Notes: generated by a model from the letters alone, not told the origin. Positions 1-9,388 are shown, counted from the first letter of the stretch. The stretch is 64,000 nucleotides of DNA from Fredericiella sp963839515 (GCA_963839515.1 CAWIVN010000015.1:124001-188000); one strand, 5' to 3'. Made by a program: numbers and translations.

Positions 1-1662
1 GACTGCCGTGAGCCGCCGTTCCAGTGCGCCGTGCAGACCGTGACGCTCTAACTCGGGCGAGCGCAGCTCGTAGACCATCAGCCGCATTTCCTTGAGGGCC
101 TGGCGCGAGATTTCGCTAATGCGCACCAACTTCTCTTGCGCCTGGTCCGTCTCGCCTTGTGCCAGCAGACCGGCCGCCCACTCGCCAAAGAGGGTGAGGC
201 TGTAGAGCGACTGGGTCACCGAGTCGTGCAGCTCGCGCGCCAGACGCTCGCGCTCTTCGAGCACTGCCTTTAGGCGTGCACGGCGGTTGTTCTCTACGGC
301 CAATCCTACGCCGTCGGCCACCGTCCCCAGCAGGGACACCTCCGCTGGTGTAAAGCTTTGTCCCGGTGCCCGAAATACGCTCAGCACACCCTGAATGCGA
401 CCACCGGCGCGCATGGGCACCGCGGCAAACGCGTGGCAGCTGGTGGCTGCCGCGGGCACACGGCCGTCGTTCAGCATATCGTCGATGACCAGCGGCGCGT
501 CGTGTGCCACGACCAAGGCTGCCAGCACTTCGCAGGCAGGGGCGGGCTGGCCCGCACCGGGTTCATGGCGCCCAGCCACTAGCTCCAGTTCCTTGCTTTC
601 CGTATTCAACAGCCGGAAACTGCCACCCTGGCCTTTGACCGTGCTTAACACGCGCTCCAATGCTCGTTCCAGGACGGTTTCCACTGGCGCCGGCGTCGTC
701 ACGATAGCCGTGACGTCGTAAAGGGTCGAAATCTCTTCGCTGCGCGCTTGCAGGCGCTGCTCGGCCTCCCGGCGTGCCGTCAGGTCGTTGAGCAGTACGA
801 CTACGCCCATATACTTCTCGCTGACGTCGAGCATCTGCTCAAGCTTGATCAAATAGTGGCGCAGTCCGCGGTGTGTCTGTACCGTCTGTTCGATCTCCAA
901 TCGATCGCGGCCATTCTGTGTAAACTGCACGAGCAGATGCTCCAGCCAGCCCGGGCTGCGGCTGGTAATCGTGTCGCCGTAATACAAGTCGCCGGGGTGG
1001 CTGGCATTGGCAAACAGCGCTGCAGCGATATGGTTCATATTGTGCACCTGCCCGTCCTTATCGAGCAGGATCACCGGGTCGTGCAGGCTTTCAAAAATGG
1101 TCAGGTACTTGTTCTTCTCGTTGGCGAGATAACGATTTGTGACCTGGAGTTCCTTGAGCCGCGGCTGCTCGTCAGTGCTGGCCCACGACGAGGCGACCCC
1201 TAACTCAATCCGGTCAAAGCAGCGATCGATAAAGTAGTGGTAAGTGGCTGCATCTGACGCGCGAAAGCTGCTGCCGGCGAGAAGGTCAAGATACGCTTGC
1301 CGATAATACTTGAGCAAGCTCAGGTACATCGCCAATGTCAGCCCGCGGCTGCGGTGCTTGATGCCTTCCTCGACACCAAAGGCGGCGATAGGGTCCTGTC
1401 TATAGTCTTCGTCGGGGCAAAACTCCAGGTCGGCGGCGCCGCTGTCGATGGCAGACACCATTGTAGCAGTCAGACTTTCAATGGAGATGCGCCAGGCCTC
1501 CAACAAGGTGGACGTGTATTTAACATAATTATGGCGCTTGGCGTAGAAGAGGGTACGCTGCATAAGCCAGCGTTCGCTGTCCAAAAGCAGTTGGCGTAGC
1601 GGTTGCATGCGGGTGGCAGTTTCCTCCAGGCGGCGGCCATTGGTGTTCAACTCTATTTGCAT
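1..1662 (-). CDS. PAS-GAF sensor histidine kinase of the NarL/DegS type (partial, runs off the left edge)
   Basis: Cytoplasmic sensor kinase read on the minus strand from ATG at 1662 with no stop before the window edge. In order it shows an N-terminal helical region of about 160 residues containing KYTSTLLEAWRISI, a PAS domain (about nt 1130-770, FESLHDPVILLDKDG), a GAF domain (about nt 730-290) and the start of a HisKA_3 dimerisation domain. The H-box reads ARELHDSVTQSLYSL, with the phospho-acceptor His codon at 226-228, which is typical of kinases paired with LuxR-type regulators. The HATPase domain would lie outside the window. No transmembrane segment is visible, so a cytoplasmic cue is likely. 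The partner regulator is not in view. Family call is firm; the ligand is unknown. Confidence 0.85.
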   Translation of the reverse strand, partial: MQIELNTNGRRLEETATRMQPLRQLLLDSERWLMQRTLFYAKRHNYVKYTSTLLEAWRISIESLTATMVSAIDSGAADLEFCPDEDYRQDPIAAFGVEEGIKHRSRGLTLAMYLSLLKYYRQAYLDLLAGSSFRASDAATYHYFIDRCFDRIELGVASSWASTDEQPRLKELQVTNRYLANEKNKYLTIFESLHDPVILLDKDGQVHNMNHIAAALFANASHPGDLYYGDTITSRSPGWLEHLLVQFTQNGRDRLEIEQTVQTHRGLRHYLIKLEQMLDVSEKYMGVVVLLNDLTARREAEQRLQARSEEISTLYDVTAIVTTPAPVETVLERALERVLSTVKGQGGSFRLLNTESKELELVAGRHEPGAGQPAPACEVLAALVVAHDAPLVIDDMLNDGRVPAAATSCHAFAAVPMRAGGRIQGVLSVFRAPGQSFTPAEVSLLGTVADGVGLAVENNRRARLKAVLEERERLARELHDSVTQSLYSLTLFGEWAAGLLAQGETDQAQEKLVRISEISRQALKEMRLMVYELRSPELERHGLHGALERRLTAV

Positions 1663-1720
1663 CAGAATACCACCCTCAATCTTGCATTATGATCGAAGTG
1701 GTCCAAGTGCGCGACTTCAT

Positions 1721-2125
1721 CTACATCGTCCCTGGGCGGAAGCGCATGGCCGACCAGACGTCGTCGATTGCCACCTGCCGCACCGGGCGCCAGCCTGAAT
1801 CCTGTACCACCGGCCACAGCTTGTCGCGGTTGACGTCGGTCTTGATACCCGATCCGCCCTTGGGATAGGCGATCCACAAGATGCCTTCCGGCTTGGCCGT
1901 CGCAACGGTTGCTACGGCACCGGGGGCGAGTGCCTGCGCCTCGGCCAGGTTGTTCACAAACAGCAGCAGCGCGTCGGCCGTTGCGTCAGGCCCGGCCAAT
2001 ACTTCTATGCCATCCAGAGCGGCTGCCAGCTTATCAGCATAACCTGCCGGCGCGTTGCGCACGGCCAGTTTGGTCACATTTTTAAACTGGAATTTCTCCT
2101 TGAGCGATTTTTCCGCTTTGTCCAT
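1721..2125 (-). CDS. DUF3052-like small cytoplasmic protein
   Basis: 134-residue protein with ATG at 2125 and a good Shine-Dalgarno (AGGGAGA). The N-terminus (residues 1-35) is charged and helical. The core has a hydrophobic strand followed by a VATAKPEGILWIAYPKG motif and a C-terminal DDVWSAMRFRPG motif. The LWIAYPK signature is characteristic of the DUF3052 group, which has no established biochemical function. It lies upstream of the kinase on the same strand (58-bp gap), so co-transcription is possible, and diverges from the membrane protein at 2222. No catalytic motif is seen. Family assignment rests on motif recall. Confidence 0.6.
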   Translation of the reverse strand: MDKAEKSLKEKFQFKNVTKLAVRNAPAGYADKLAAALDGIEVLAGPDATADALLLFVNNLAEAQALAPGAVATVATAKPEGILWIAYPKGGSGIKTDVNRDKLWPVVQDSGWRPVRQVAIDDVWSAMRFRPGTM

Positions 2126-2221
2126 GGCTACTGTCTCCCTGTTTGCATCGTCGCCAAATTGCGTCTACGATGCCAGTATACCATCCAGTTGATTACAGCC
2201 AGAGCGTATACAGGTGCCCAT

Positions 2222-2977
2222 ATGACCGCTCAGACTCCATCGCCGCCCAGCTTCGAGCCGCAAACGAGCCAGCCGGTCGTGCACAAGACGGCCAAGGAAA
2301 GCTTTCTTGCTCGCCTGCTCGACCCGCTTGACCGGCTGGTCGAGGGCATCTACAGCGTCCTCATCGTACTGACCTTCACACTGGCGACACGCGCCATTCA
2401 AAGCCAGTCGGGTGAGATAGGTATGGACGGCTCGCATCTGCTCCTGCAGTTGTTCGTTGCGGCGCTCGGTTGCGCTGTGGCCTGGGGCATGATCGACGGC
2501 GCTATGTATGTGCTGACTTGCGTATTCGAGCGCGGCAAGGATCGCCGCCTCTACCGCTTGGTTCGCAACGCTCAGTCACAAGACGAAGGTATTGCCGTGC
2601 TGTCGGAGGAGCTGGACGACGATATGGGCACGCTGACCACGTCCACAGAGCGGCGCCAAATCTATACGGCGCTCTACGGCCGGCTGCGCAGCTCACCGCC
2701 CCCGCGCGGCGGTTTTGCAAAGGAGGATTTCGCCGGTGGATTTGGCGTGTTCCTCGTCGCCGTCGGCGCAGCCCTGCCCGTGCTGCTGCCTTTGATTATT
2801 CTTCCCGGCAGCGTCCAAACCACCCTACGCGTCTCCAACTTCATTGCCTTCGTTATGCTTTTTGGGATGGGCTACCGTTGGGGCCAGTATGCCGGCGGCA
2901 AACCCTTTCTTACCGGCCTGATGCTGCTCATTCTCGGCATTATCATGATGATCGTTGCCATTCCGTTAGGCGGGTAA
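2222..2977 (+). CDS. VIT/CCC1-like multi-pass membrane protein
   Basis: 251 residues from ATG 2222. The ORF could extend to a TTG at 2159, but the ATG gives a sensible hydrophilic N-terminus. After a 35-residue leader come five predicted membrane segments: SVLIVLTFTLATRAI; LLLQLFVAALGCAVAWGMI; a central cytoplasmic stretch of about 70 residues; FLVAVGAALPVLLPLIIL; FIAFVMLFGMGYRWG; and LTGLMLLILGIIMMIVAIPL. The ALPVLLP turn and topology resemble the VIT1/CCC1 iron/manganese transporter family, but the N-terminal metal-binding helix is not obvious. Substrate is unknown. It is divergent from the DUF3052-like gene and probably monocistronic. Confidence 0.55.
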   Translation: MTAQTPSPPSFEPQTSQPVVHKTAKESFLARLLDPLDRLVEGIYSVLIVLTFTLATRAIQSQSGEIGMDGSHLLLQLFVAALGCAVAWGMIDGAMYVLTCVFERGKDRRLYRLVRNAQSQDEGIAVLSEELDDDMGTLTTSTERRQIYTALYGRLRSSPPPRGGFAKEDFAGGFGVFLVAVGAALPVLLPLIILPGSVQTTLRVSNFIAFVMLFGMGYRWGQYAGGKPFLTGLMLLILGIIMMIVAIPLGG

Positions 2978-3051
2978 ATACTTTGCCCTACGAAGCGTAA
3001 AGTATGATATACTCGGGTGACACGAATCCATCCGAGCGGGTCCTGCCTGTC

Positions 3052-3402
3052 ATGTCCACTCACCTCTTCTTTGCCCCAACCGCGGCCGGAAAAACCGCCT
3101 GGGTTATCGATCATACCCGACACGCTGCGGCCAATTTGCGTCGCTCGCCGCTGGTGGTCGTCGCCACACCCCTGCAGGCAATTGCGCTGCGCCGGCGGTT
3201 GGCCGCAGCCGGTGGCGCCATAGGCGTGAGGGACGTCGCACCCCGCTGTTTGCTCTGCCTGCTGGATGACCGCGGGGCAACCAGCGTCATTCTGATCCAC
3301 CAGGCACAAGCATGTGCAGGAGATATCACTACACCAGCAGCAGCAGATGCTGAAGCATCCGTGGATGTCGATCACTCCACGCCGGCTTTGCCTACGTACT
3401 GA
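3052..3402 (+). pseudogene. Remnant of an AddB-like nuclease/helicase subunit N-terminus
   Basis: Encodes about 116 residues. The first 60 (LFFAPTAAGKTAWVIDH ... VVVATPLQAIALRRRL ... GAIGVRD) resemble the start of the AddB/RexB-type inactivated-helicase nuclease seen in Chloroflexota. The Walker A-like loop APTAAGKT lacks its first glycine. After GVRD the sequence turns into unrelated, compositionally odd residues and stops, whereas the family normally runs to about 900-1000 residues. I read it as a leftover 5' end after deletion. A separate small protein cannot be excluded, but no downstream domain is present before the GH3 gene. Confidence 0.5.
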
Positions 3403-3501
3403 GGGCCGGCATGAATGGTGCGCCGCCATCTTCGTTCATCTGCGCGTTGGTTGAGTATACTGAAAAAAACGGATTGATATATTCCATTAAGGAGTTCCTC
3501 C

Positions 3502-5805
3502 ATGCCAGATCTCAATGCCATGATCTCCGCCATGACGCTCGAAGAGAAAGCCACTCTCGTTACCGGCGCCAGCGCCTGGACGACGACGCCGATCGAGCGC
3601 CTCGGCGTGCCCGAATTGCTGATGTCAGATGGCCCGCATGGCGTGCGCCGTGTGCCGGATATCCACGCCATCGGCGCGCCCAGCCTGCCTGCCACCTGTT
3701 TCCCCACGGCCTCTGCCCTGGCTTCAAGCTGGGACGTGGACCTGGTCTACACGATGGGCCAGGCGTTGGCCGAAGAGGCGGTGGCGCTGGACGTGGGCTT
3801 GCTGCTTGGCCCTGGTGTCAACATGAAGCGTTCGCCGCTGGGTGGACGCAACTTTGAGTATTTCTCCGAAGATCCTTATTTGACGGGCGAGTTGGCGGCC
3901 AGCCTGATCAAAGGCATTCAGGGCAAGGGTGTCGGGACCTCGCTCAAGCATTTTGCTGTGAACAGCCAGGAGTTCGAGCGCTTCCGCATCAACGCCGAGG
4001 TGGACGAGCGCACACTGCGCGAGATTTATCTGCCTGCCTTCGAAACTGCGGTGAAACGGGCGCAGCCCTGGTCTGTCATGTGCTCGTACAACAAGATCAA
4101 CGGCACTTACGGTTCGGAGCACTATGAACTGCTCACCCGCATCCTGAAGGAGGAATGGGGCCTGGAAGGCTATGTCGTTTCCGATTGGGGCGCGGTGCAC
4201 GATCGTGTGGCCGCGCTCAAGGGCGGGCTGGACCTGGAGATGCCGGGCCCCAAGCCGCGGCGCACCCGGGCCGTGGTCGATGCTATAGACAGTGGCCAAC
4301 TGGACGAAGCCGTCCTCGACGAAGCTGTGCGCCGCATCCTGCGCATTGTCTTCAAGGCCGCGGCAACGCCTAAAGGCGGTTCGTTTGACGCCGACGGCCA
4401 TCACGTCCTGGCACAGAAGATCGCCGGCGAATGCATGGTGCTGCTCAAGAACAATGGCATCCTGCCGCTGAAACCCAACGTCAACCTGGCCGTCATCGGC
4501 CGCGCCGCCGAGGTCGCTCACTTCCAGGGCGGTGGCAGCTCGCACATCAGCCCCACGCGCGTGGCCGTGCCCTTTGCCGAGCTTAAGGCGCTGGCACAGG
4601 ATGCGGAGCTGACCTACGCCATGGGCTACCCCGCCGACGACAGTTTCCAGCAGGTGTTGATCGACGAAGCAGTCGGGTTAGCGCAGACGGCCGACGTCGC
4701 TGTGCTGCACATTGCCCTGCCGTCGTACAAGGAATCCGAAGGTTACGACCGCGCCGACCTCGATTTGACCGCGCAGCAGGTCGCCTTGATCAAAGCCGTA
4801 TCCACCGTGCAACCCAACTGCATAGTCGTGCTCAACAACGGCGCACCCGTGGCCATGGGCGATTGGATCGACGGCGTAGGCGCGGTGCTGGAAGCGTGGA
4901 TGATGGGCCAGGCGGGCGGCGGCGCCGTGGCCGACGTGCTCTTTGGCCGCGTCAACCCCAGCGGCAAGCTGGCAGAGACCTTCCCCCAGCGGCTGGAAGA
5001 TACCCCGGCCTACCTGCACTGGCCAGGCGAGAACGGCCAGGTCCGCTATGGCGAAGGTCTTTACATTGGCTATCGTTACTACGACGCCCGCAAGCTGCCG
5101 ACACAGTTCCCATTCGGTTTCGGGCTGAGCTATACAACATTTGCCTACTCCAACCTGCGGCTTTCGGCCGACGCCTTCCGTGACGTAGACGGTGTTGGGG
5201 TATCCGTGGATGTAACGAACACTGGCGCGCTGGCAGGCAAGGAAGTGGTGCAGGTTTACGTGCACGATCACGCTGCCTCCCTGGTACGGCCGCCCAAGGA
5301 ACTCAAGGGTTTTGCCAAGGTTGAGTTGCAGCCGGGCGAAACCAAGACCGTCTCAGTTCCGCTCAACACCCGTGCCTTTGCCTTCTACCATCCGGGCCAC
5401 AGCCAGTGGATCACGGAGGACGGCCAGTTCGATATTCTGGTCGGCGCATCCAGCGCCGACATCCGCCAGCGTGCTACCGTCACACTGCAGTCGACGTCCA
5501 ACCTGCCCAGCCTGCTGAATCGCGAATCGACAGTGCGTGACTGGACTGCCGACCCACGCGGCAAGCTGGTCTTTGTTCCGCTCTACGAGCAAGTGATTGA
5601 AGGCCTGAACAGTTCTTTTGGCGGCGGCGAGGGCACAGATGGCGACGCCATTGGCATGGATATGAGTGGGTTTATCCTCGATATGCCCTTGCTCAGCTTG
5701 CTGCATTTCCGCGACAACGAGTTGCCCATGCCGGCCGAGGAGATTGTAGACGCACTGCTGGCACAAGTGGCGATGATGGGGCAACAGGAAATACAGGTCG
5801 CCTGA
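3502..5805 (+). CDS. Glycoside hydrolase family 3 beta-glucosidase
   Basis: 767 residues, start fixed by AAGGAG just before ATG 3502. It has the GH3 N-terminal barrel (MSDGPHGVRR near residue 42; GTSLKHFAVNSQEFER near 145-160). The catalytic nucleophile is probably Asp228 in YVVSDWGAVHD. The GH3 C-terminal sandwich follows (GECMVLLKNNGILPL), and an FnIII-like domain begins near residue 540 (TNTGALAGKEVVQVYV). No signal peptide is present, so it probably hydrolyses imported oligosaccharides such as cello- or xylo-oligomers in the cytoplasm. It is 25 bp upstream of the acetamidase gene, suggesting one transcript. Substrate within GH3 cannot be read from sequence; beta-xylosidase is the main alternative. 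Confidence 0.93.
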   Translation: MPDLNAMISAMTLEEKATLVTGASAWTTTPIERLGVPELLMSDGPHGVRRVPDIHAIGAPSLPATCFPTASALASSWDVDLVYTMGQALAEEAVALDVGLLLGPGVNMKRSPLGGRNFEYFSEDPYLTGELAASLIKGIQGKGVGTSLKHFAVNSQEFERFRINAEVDERTLREIYLPAFETAVKRAQPWSVMCSYNKINGTYGSEHYELLTRILKEEWGLEGYVVSDWGAVHDRVAALKGGLDLEMPGPKPRRTRAVVDAIDSGQLDEAVLDEAVRRILRIVFKAAATPKGGSFDADGHHVLAQKIAGECMVLLKNNGILPLKPNVNLAVIGRAAEVAHFQGGGSSHISPTRVAVPFAELKALAQDAELTYAMGYPADDSFQQVLIDEAVGLAQTADVAVLHIALPSYKESEGYDRADLDLTAQQVALIKAVSTVQPNCIVVLNNGAPVAMGDWIDGVGAVLEAWMMGQAGGGAVADVLFGRVNPSGKLAETFPQRLEDTPAYLHWPGENGQVRYGEGLYIGYRYYDARKLPTQFPFGFGLSYTTFAYSNLRLSADAFRDVDGVGVSVDVTNTGALAGKEVVQVYVHDHAASLVRPPKELKGFAKVELQPGETKTVSVPLNTRAFAFYHPGHSQWITEDGQFDILVGASSADIRQRATVTLQSTSNLPSLLNRESTVRDWTADPRGKLVFVPLYEQVIEGLNSSFGGGEGTDGDAIGMDMSGFILDMPLLSLLHFRDNELPMPAEEIVDALLAQVAMMGQQEIQVA

Positions 5806-5830
5806 TGGGCCAGCTACTCGCATTATTGCC

Positions 5831-6766
5831 ATGACGCTCTATGCCTTGGAACCGGATGTATACACCTTGCACGGTGCGTTCTCGCGTGAGATCGCACCCG
5901 TGCTCACTGTCGATCCAGGCGACACCGTTCGCTTTCGGACCTTGGACGCCGGCTGGAACCTCGAACCGCGCCTGTCCACACGCTATGAGGACAAACCCAG
6001 GCAGTTCTGGCCACGTCCGCCCGGGCAGGAAACCGGTCACGCACTGATTGGCCCGATCGCTGTCCGCGGCGCCCAGCCGGGGATGGCGCTGGGCGTGCAC
6101 ATCGGCAGCGTGCGCCCAGGCACGTGGGGATTTACTGCGGTGGGCGGCTGGCCGCACTATGTCAACCATCGGCTGGGTGTCGCACAGGAGGGAACCTTCC
6201 TGCTTTGGACGCTCGATGCCGAGACCATGCTGGGGCGCAACCAGCATGGTCAGAGCGTCGCGTTGCGGCCATTTTTGGGCGTCATGGGGATGCCGCCCGC
6301 CGAGCCCGGCTTGCACTCCACCGTGCCGCCGCGGCCGACGGGCGGCAATCTCGACTGCAAAGAGTTGATAGCCGGCAGCACGCTCTATCTGCCCATTGCC
6401 GTACCCGGCGGCCTGTTTTCCGCCGGCGACGGCCATGCCCGACAGGGTGACGGAGAATGCTCGGTGACGGCCATCGAATGTCCCATGGAGGCTGTAGACG
6501 TAACCTTTTCACTGCACCCGGAGTTACACCTCGCCATGCCGCGTGCCCACACACCAGCGGGATGGATCACCTTTGGCCTACATGAAGACTTAAATGAGGC
6601 TGCGCTGCAGGCTGTCGAAGGTATGGTGGACCTGTTAGGCGAGTTGCACGGCTTCGATCGCCATCAGGCCTTAGGGATGGCTAGCGTGCTGGTGGACTTG
6701 CGCGTGACGCAGATGGTGAACCAGGTGAAGGGGGTGCACGCCGTACTGCCCCACGGCAGCATCTAA
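5831..6766 (+). CDS. Acetamidase/formamidase family protein
   Basis: 311 residues from ATG 5831. Family features are the early TVDPGDTVRFRTLDAG segment, TGHALIGPIAVRGAQPGMALGVHI and the GGNLDCKELIAGSTLYLPI block that marks FmdA/AmdA hydrolases, followed by GDGHARQGDGE. These enzymes are cytoplasmic zinc amidohydrolases releasing ammonia from short amides. It follows the GH3 gene after 25 bp, with only a poor Shine-Dalgarno, so translational coupling or a shared mRNA is plausible. No physiological link between the two functions is evident. The family assignment is strong; the true amide substrate is unknown. Confidence 0.9.
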   Translation: MTLYALEPDVYTLHGAFSREIAPVLTVDPGDTVRFRTLDAGWNLEPRLSTRYEDKPRQFWPRPPGQETGHALIGPIAVRGAQPGMALGVHIGSVRPGTWGFTAVGGWPHYVNHRLGVAQEGTFLLWTLDAETMLGRNQHGQSVALRPFLGVMGMPPAEPGLHSTVPPRPTGGNLDCKELIAGSTLYLPIAVPGGLFSAGDGHARQGDGECSVTAIECPMEAVDVTFSLHPELHLAMPRAHTPAGWITFGLHEDLNEAALQAVEGMVDLLGELHGFDRHQALGMASVLVDLRVTQMVNQVKGVHAVLPHGSI

Positions 6767-6811
6767 CCGTCCCCAGACAAGTTGCCGGAAAATATCGCTT
6801 CATTCTGCCTA

Positions 6812-6839
6812 TTGACAAACCCAAAAATTCCTCTAATAT
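6812..6839 (+). promoter_or_regulatory. Sigma70-type promoter of the M28 peptidase gene
   Basis: Consensus TTGACA at 6812-6817, a 16-bp spacer and TAATAT at 6834-6839. It lies 123 bp before ATG 6963 and is the best consensus promoter noticed in the window. Predicted only. Confidence 0.6.
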
Positions 6840-6962
6840 TTGTCACACTCCCAAGATGCCTGCTTCCTGACAGACATGAGGCAACGTGCAGCCATTGGCT
6901 GGTCGCCACGTTCATCTCTGCGTCGGCATTGCTTGGGCCCTTTGTTAACCCATGGAGGAATC

Positions 6963-8456
6963 ATGCAAAAGGCAATCTGGTTCAGTGCCGTCGTACTGGC
7001 CGTAACGCTGGCGGCTGCGGTCGGGCTTGCCCGACCGGCCATAGCCGGACCATCTGCGTGCGACAGTCGTGTCAACAACACGCACGCCAAGCTGTTGGAA
7101 TGCGTGACGTTGGAGGGTGTGCGCGAACACCAGGCGGCGCTCCAGGCCATCGCCGATGCCAACGGCGGCACCCGCGTGTCCGGCTCGCCCGGCTATGATG
7201 CGTCAGTGGCCTACGTTAAGCAGCGCATGGAGGCCGCCGGCTACGCTGTGACTGTGCAACCTTTCCAGTTCCAGACGTTTGTCTCGCTTTCGCCTTCCAT
7301 TCTCGAGCAAGTGGCACCGCCGCCTGCCGGCGCGATCGAAAACAGCATCCTTTCCTATTCGGGTAGTGGCGACGTTACGGCGTCGGTAACAGTAGTGAGC
7401 AATCTCGGCTGCGATGCCGCGAATTTCGCCGGTTTCCCGCCGGGCAACATCGCCTTGATCAGCCGCGGTACCTGCACCTTTGCCATCAAGGCGACCAATG
7501 CCTACAATGCGGGCGCTTCCGGTGTGGTCATCTACAATAACACTGCTGGTCCCATCAACGGCACGCTCGGCAACGGCTTCACGCTGGACATCCCCGTTAC
7601 CTCCGTGACGCAGGCTTTGGGACAGCAATTGGCGGCTACACCTGGCCTGGTGATGCGTATCAAGACCGACACCTTACGCGGCATTGCCACTACCTACAAT
7701 GTACTGGCTGAAACGCGTGATGGCGCTCCCAACAACGTGATCATGGCAGGTGCCCACCTTGACTCAGTCAATGCAGGGCCGGGCATCAACGACAACGGCA
7801 GCGGCAGCGCCGCCATTTTGGAAGTTGCCGAGCAGATGGCCAAGGTGCAGCCGCGCAACAAGGTGCGCTTTGCCTGGTGGGGGGCTGAGGAGTCCAACCT
7901 GGTCGGTTCGACATACTATGTCAACAACTTGTCGCCGGAGGAACGGGGCAGGATCACGCTCTACCTTAACTTTGATATGGTCGGCTCGCCGAACTACGTC
8001 TTCTTCATCTACGACGGCGACGATTCGGATGGCCAGGGCGCCGGCGCTGGACCCGCCGGCTCCGCCCAGATCGAGAAGACGTTTGAGGCCTACTTCAATT
8101 CGGTGGGCAAACCTTTCAAAGGCACTGATTTCTCTGGCCGCTCGGACTATGGTCCCTTCATTGCTGCCGGCATTCCGGCGGGCGGTCTGTTCACCGGCGC
8201 CGAAGGCATCAAGACGGCAGAAGAAGCCGCCATCTGGGGTGGTACGGCCGGTAGCGCCTACGACCCGTGTTATCACCAGGCCTGCGACACCTATGCCAAC
8301 AACAATGATGTGGCACTGGATTTCAACTCCGACGCCATCGCCTTCTCGGTGCTGCAGTACGGCATGAACACTGCCGATATCAACGGCCAGCGCGGCAAGG
8401 GCAACTTCCCGCCGTTCTCGCCACTGCCGGACCCCGACGCTCCTGTGTCTCAGTAA
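6963..8456 (+). CDS. Secreted M28 family zinc aminopeptidase with PA domain
   Basis: 497 residues; ATG 6963 is preceded by GGAGG and begins a clear signal peptide (AVVLAVTLAAAVGLARPAIA). A mature N-terminal segment is followed by a protease-associated insert (about residues 115-240, with SRGTCTFAIKATNAYNAGASGVV). The catalytic domain shows the expected di-zinc ligands: GAHLDSV, INDNGSGS, AEESNLVGS, NFDMVGSPN and the late CYHQACD histidine. It probably trims peptides outside the cell. A consensus promoter lies upstream and a strong hairpin downstream, so it is monocistronic. Peptidase family assignment is firm; substrate preference is not determinable. Confidence 0.95.
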   Translation: MQKAIWFSAVVLAVTLAAAVGLARPAIAGPSACDSRVNNTHAKLLECVTLEGVREHQAALQAIADANGGTRVSGSPGYDASVAYVKQRMEAAGYAVTVQPFQFQTFVSLSPSILEQVAPPPAGAIENSILSYSGSGDVTASVTVVSNLGCDAANFAGFPPGNIALISRGTCTFAIKATNAYNAGASGVVIYNNTAGPINGTLGNGFTLDIPVTSVTQALGQQLAATPGLVMRIKTDTLRGIATTYNVLAETRDGAPNNVIMAGAHLDSVNAGPGINDNGSGSAAILEVAEQMAKVQPRNKVRFAWWGAEESNLVGSTYYVNNLSPEERGRITLYLNFDMVGSPNYVFFIYDGDDSDGQGAGAGPAGSAQIEKTFEAYFNSVGKPFKGTDFSGRSDYGPFIAAGIPAGGLFTGAEGIKTAEEAAIWGGTAGSAYDPCYHQACDTYANNNDVALDFNSDAIAFSVLQYGMNTADINGQRGKGNFPPFSPLPDPDAPVSQ

Positions 8457-8469
8457 CGATAGCTTCCAT

Positions 8470-8503
8470 GCAGCGAGCGGTGGCCCATGCCACCGCTCGC
8501 TGC
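8470..8503. terminator. Perfect 14-bp hairpin between convergent genes
   Basis: GCAGCGAGCGGTGG pairs with CCACCGCTCGCTGC around a 6-nt loop, just after the M28 stop and before the convergent creatininase stop. There is no U-tract on either side. Probably a bidirectional terminator or mRNA 3' end stabiliser. Confidence 0.65.
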
Positions 8504-8569
8504 ACATATCTGCCACTGGCTGAACTGCGCCGTGCCGGTGAACTGGGGCACAGAGCCGCCTGGTGACGA

Positions 8570-9262
8570 CTAGCTGCGATCGGCCGCAGCTGCATTTGCC
8601 TTTGTGACGAGCGCCGCCACAATCTGGTCCCGCATTCTCTCTCCCTCGGCGGCATCAGCCGTGCTGGGCGCGCCGTTGACGCCGCCCGACTCGGGCTGAT
8701 AGGCAAAGCGCGAATTGACGGCGTGCCATGGTTTTGCGAACTTCCAGTCTCGCACGCGATCCATGTAGACCGGCGAGCCAACGGCCATGGCAATCTCAGT
8801 TTCACCTTTGTCAGCGTGGTGGATCGATGTCAGCCCCGCCTCGGTCCAGTAGTTCCAGTAGGCCGGCTTGAAGGCTCCATAGCGTCGCCAAACCTGCTGG
8901 AAGGCGAGTTCGCAGCCGAGCTTATTGGCTCCGTGCCCGCTCAGGTAAATCTGCTTGAAGAAACCGTGAAAGCAGAACATCTCGGCAATGTCGCGCACAA
9001 CCAGGGCCAGTGTCTCGGCGGTCACGCCCACCGTGCCTGGGTATTCGCGCATGGCATCGGCAAAGCCATAGGCGATCAGTGGCGCCAGGATAGCGCCACT
9101 CTGCGTAGCCACGGCGCGTGCAAAGTAGTCTGCAGTGTCGATATCCAGCCCCAGCGTCAGATGGCTGCCATGCGCCTCCACCAGGCCCAGTGGCACAATG
9201 ACGGGCAGCTGGCGGTCGATGGCGGCAAGTTCGTCGCCGGTTTGCTTGACCCATTCAATCAT
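8570..9262 (-). CDS. Creatininase family amidohydrolase
   Basis: 230 residues from ATG 9262, chosen over the upstream extension because AGAGG lies at correct spacing. Metal-ligand motifs are present: GLVEAHGSHLTLGLDIDTA (Glu, His, Asp), YLSGHGANK (His) and DKGETEIAM (Glu). Family members hydrolyse cyclic or linear amides (creatinine, formamidopyrimidines). Here the gene is the last of a minus-strand run behind an FAD oxidoreductase, SDR, sugar kinase and SIS gene, so the substrate may be a lactam- or lactone-like intermediate of that pathway; this is inference. Separated from the FAD gene by a palindromic repeat. Confidence 0.88.
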   Translation of the reverse strand: MIEWVKQTGDELAAIDRQLPVIVPLGLVEAHGSHLTLGLDIDTADYFARAVATQSGAILAPLIAYGFADAMREYPGTVGVTAETLALVVRDIAEMFCFHGFFKQIYLSGHGANKLGCELAFQQVWRRYGAFKPAYWNYWTEAGLTSIHHADKGETEIAMAVGSPVYMDRVRDWKFAKPWHAVNSRFAYQPESGGVNGAPSTADAAEGERMRDQIVAALVTKANAAAADRS

Positions 9263-9323
9263 GATCGTTGCCTCTTTTGTTTTGCGTTTGTACACGCGCA
9301 AGACTCGGCCTGCTGCGCCGCAT

Positions 9324-9388
9324 AGAAACCGAGTTTCCCAAGCGAGCGACGCTTGTCACAAGCGTCGCTCGCCAGAAACTCGGTTTCT
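9324..9388. repeat. 65-bp palindromic (REP-like) element after the FAD oxidoreductase stop
   Basis: AGAAACCGAGTTTC and GAAACTCGGTTTCT form the outer arms, and AGCGAGCGACGCTT with AAGCGTCGCTCG the inner arms, around a GTCAC loop, with only a small mismatch in the middle. It begins directly after the TGA at 9389. It resembles a mobile intergenic palindrome more than an intrinsic terminator. Confidence 0.7.
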
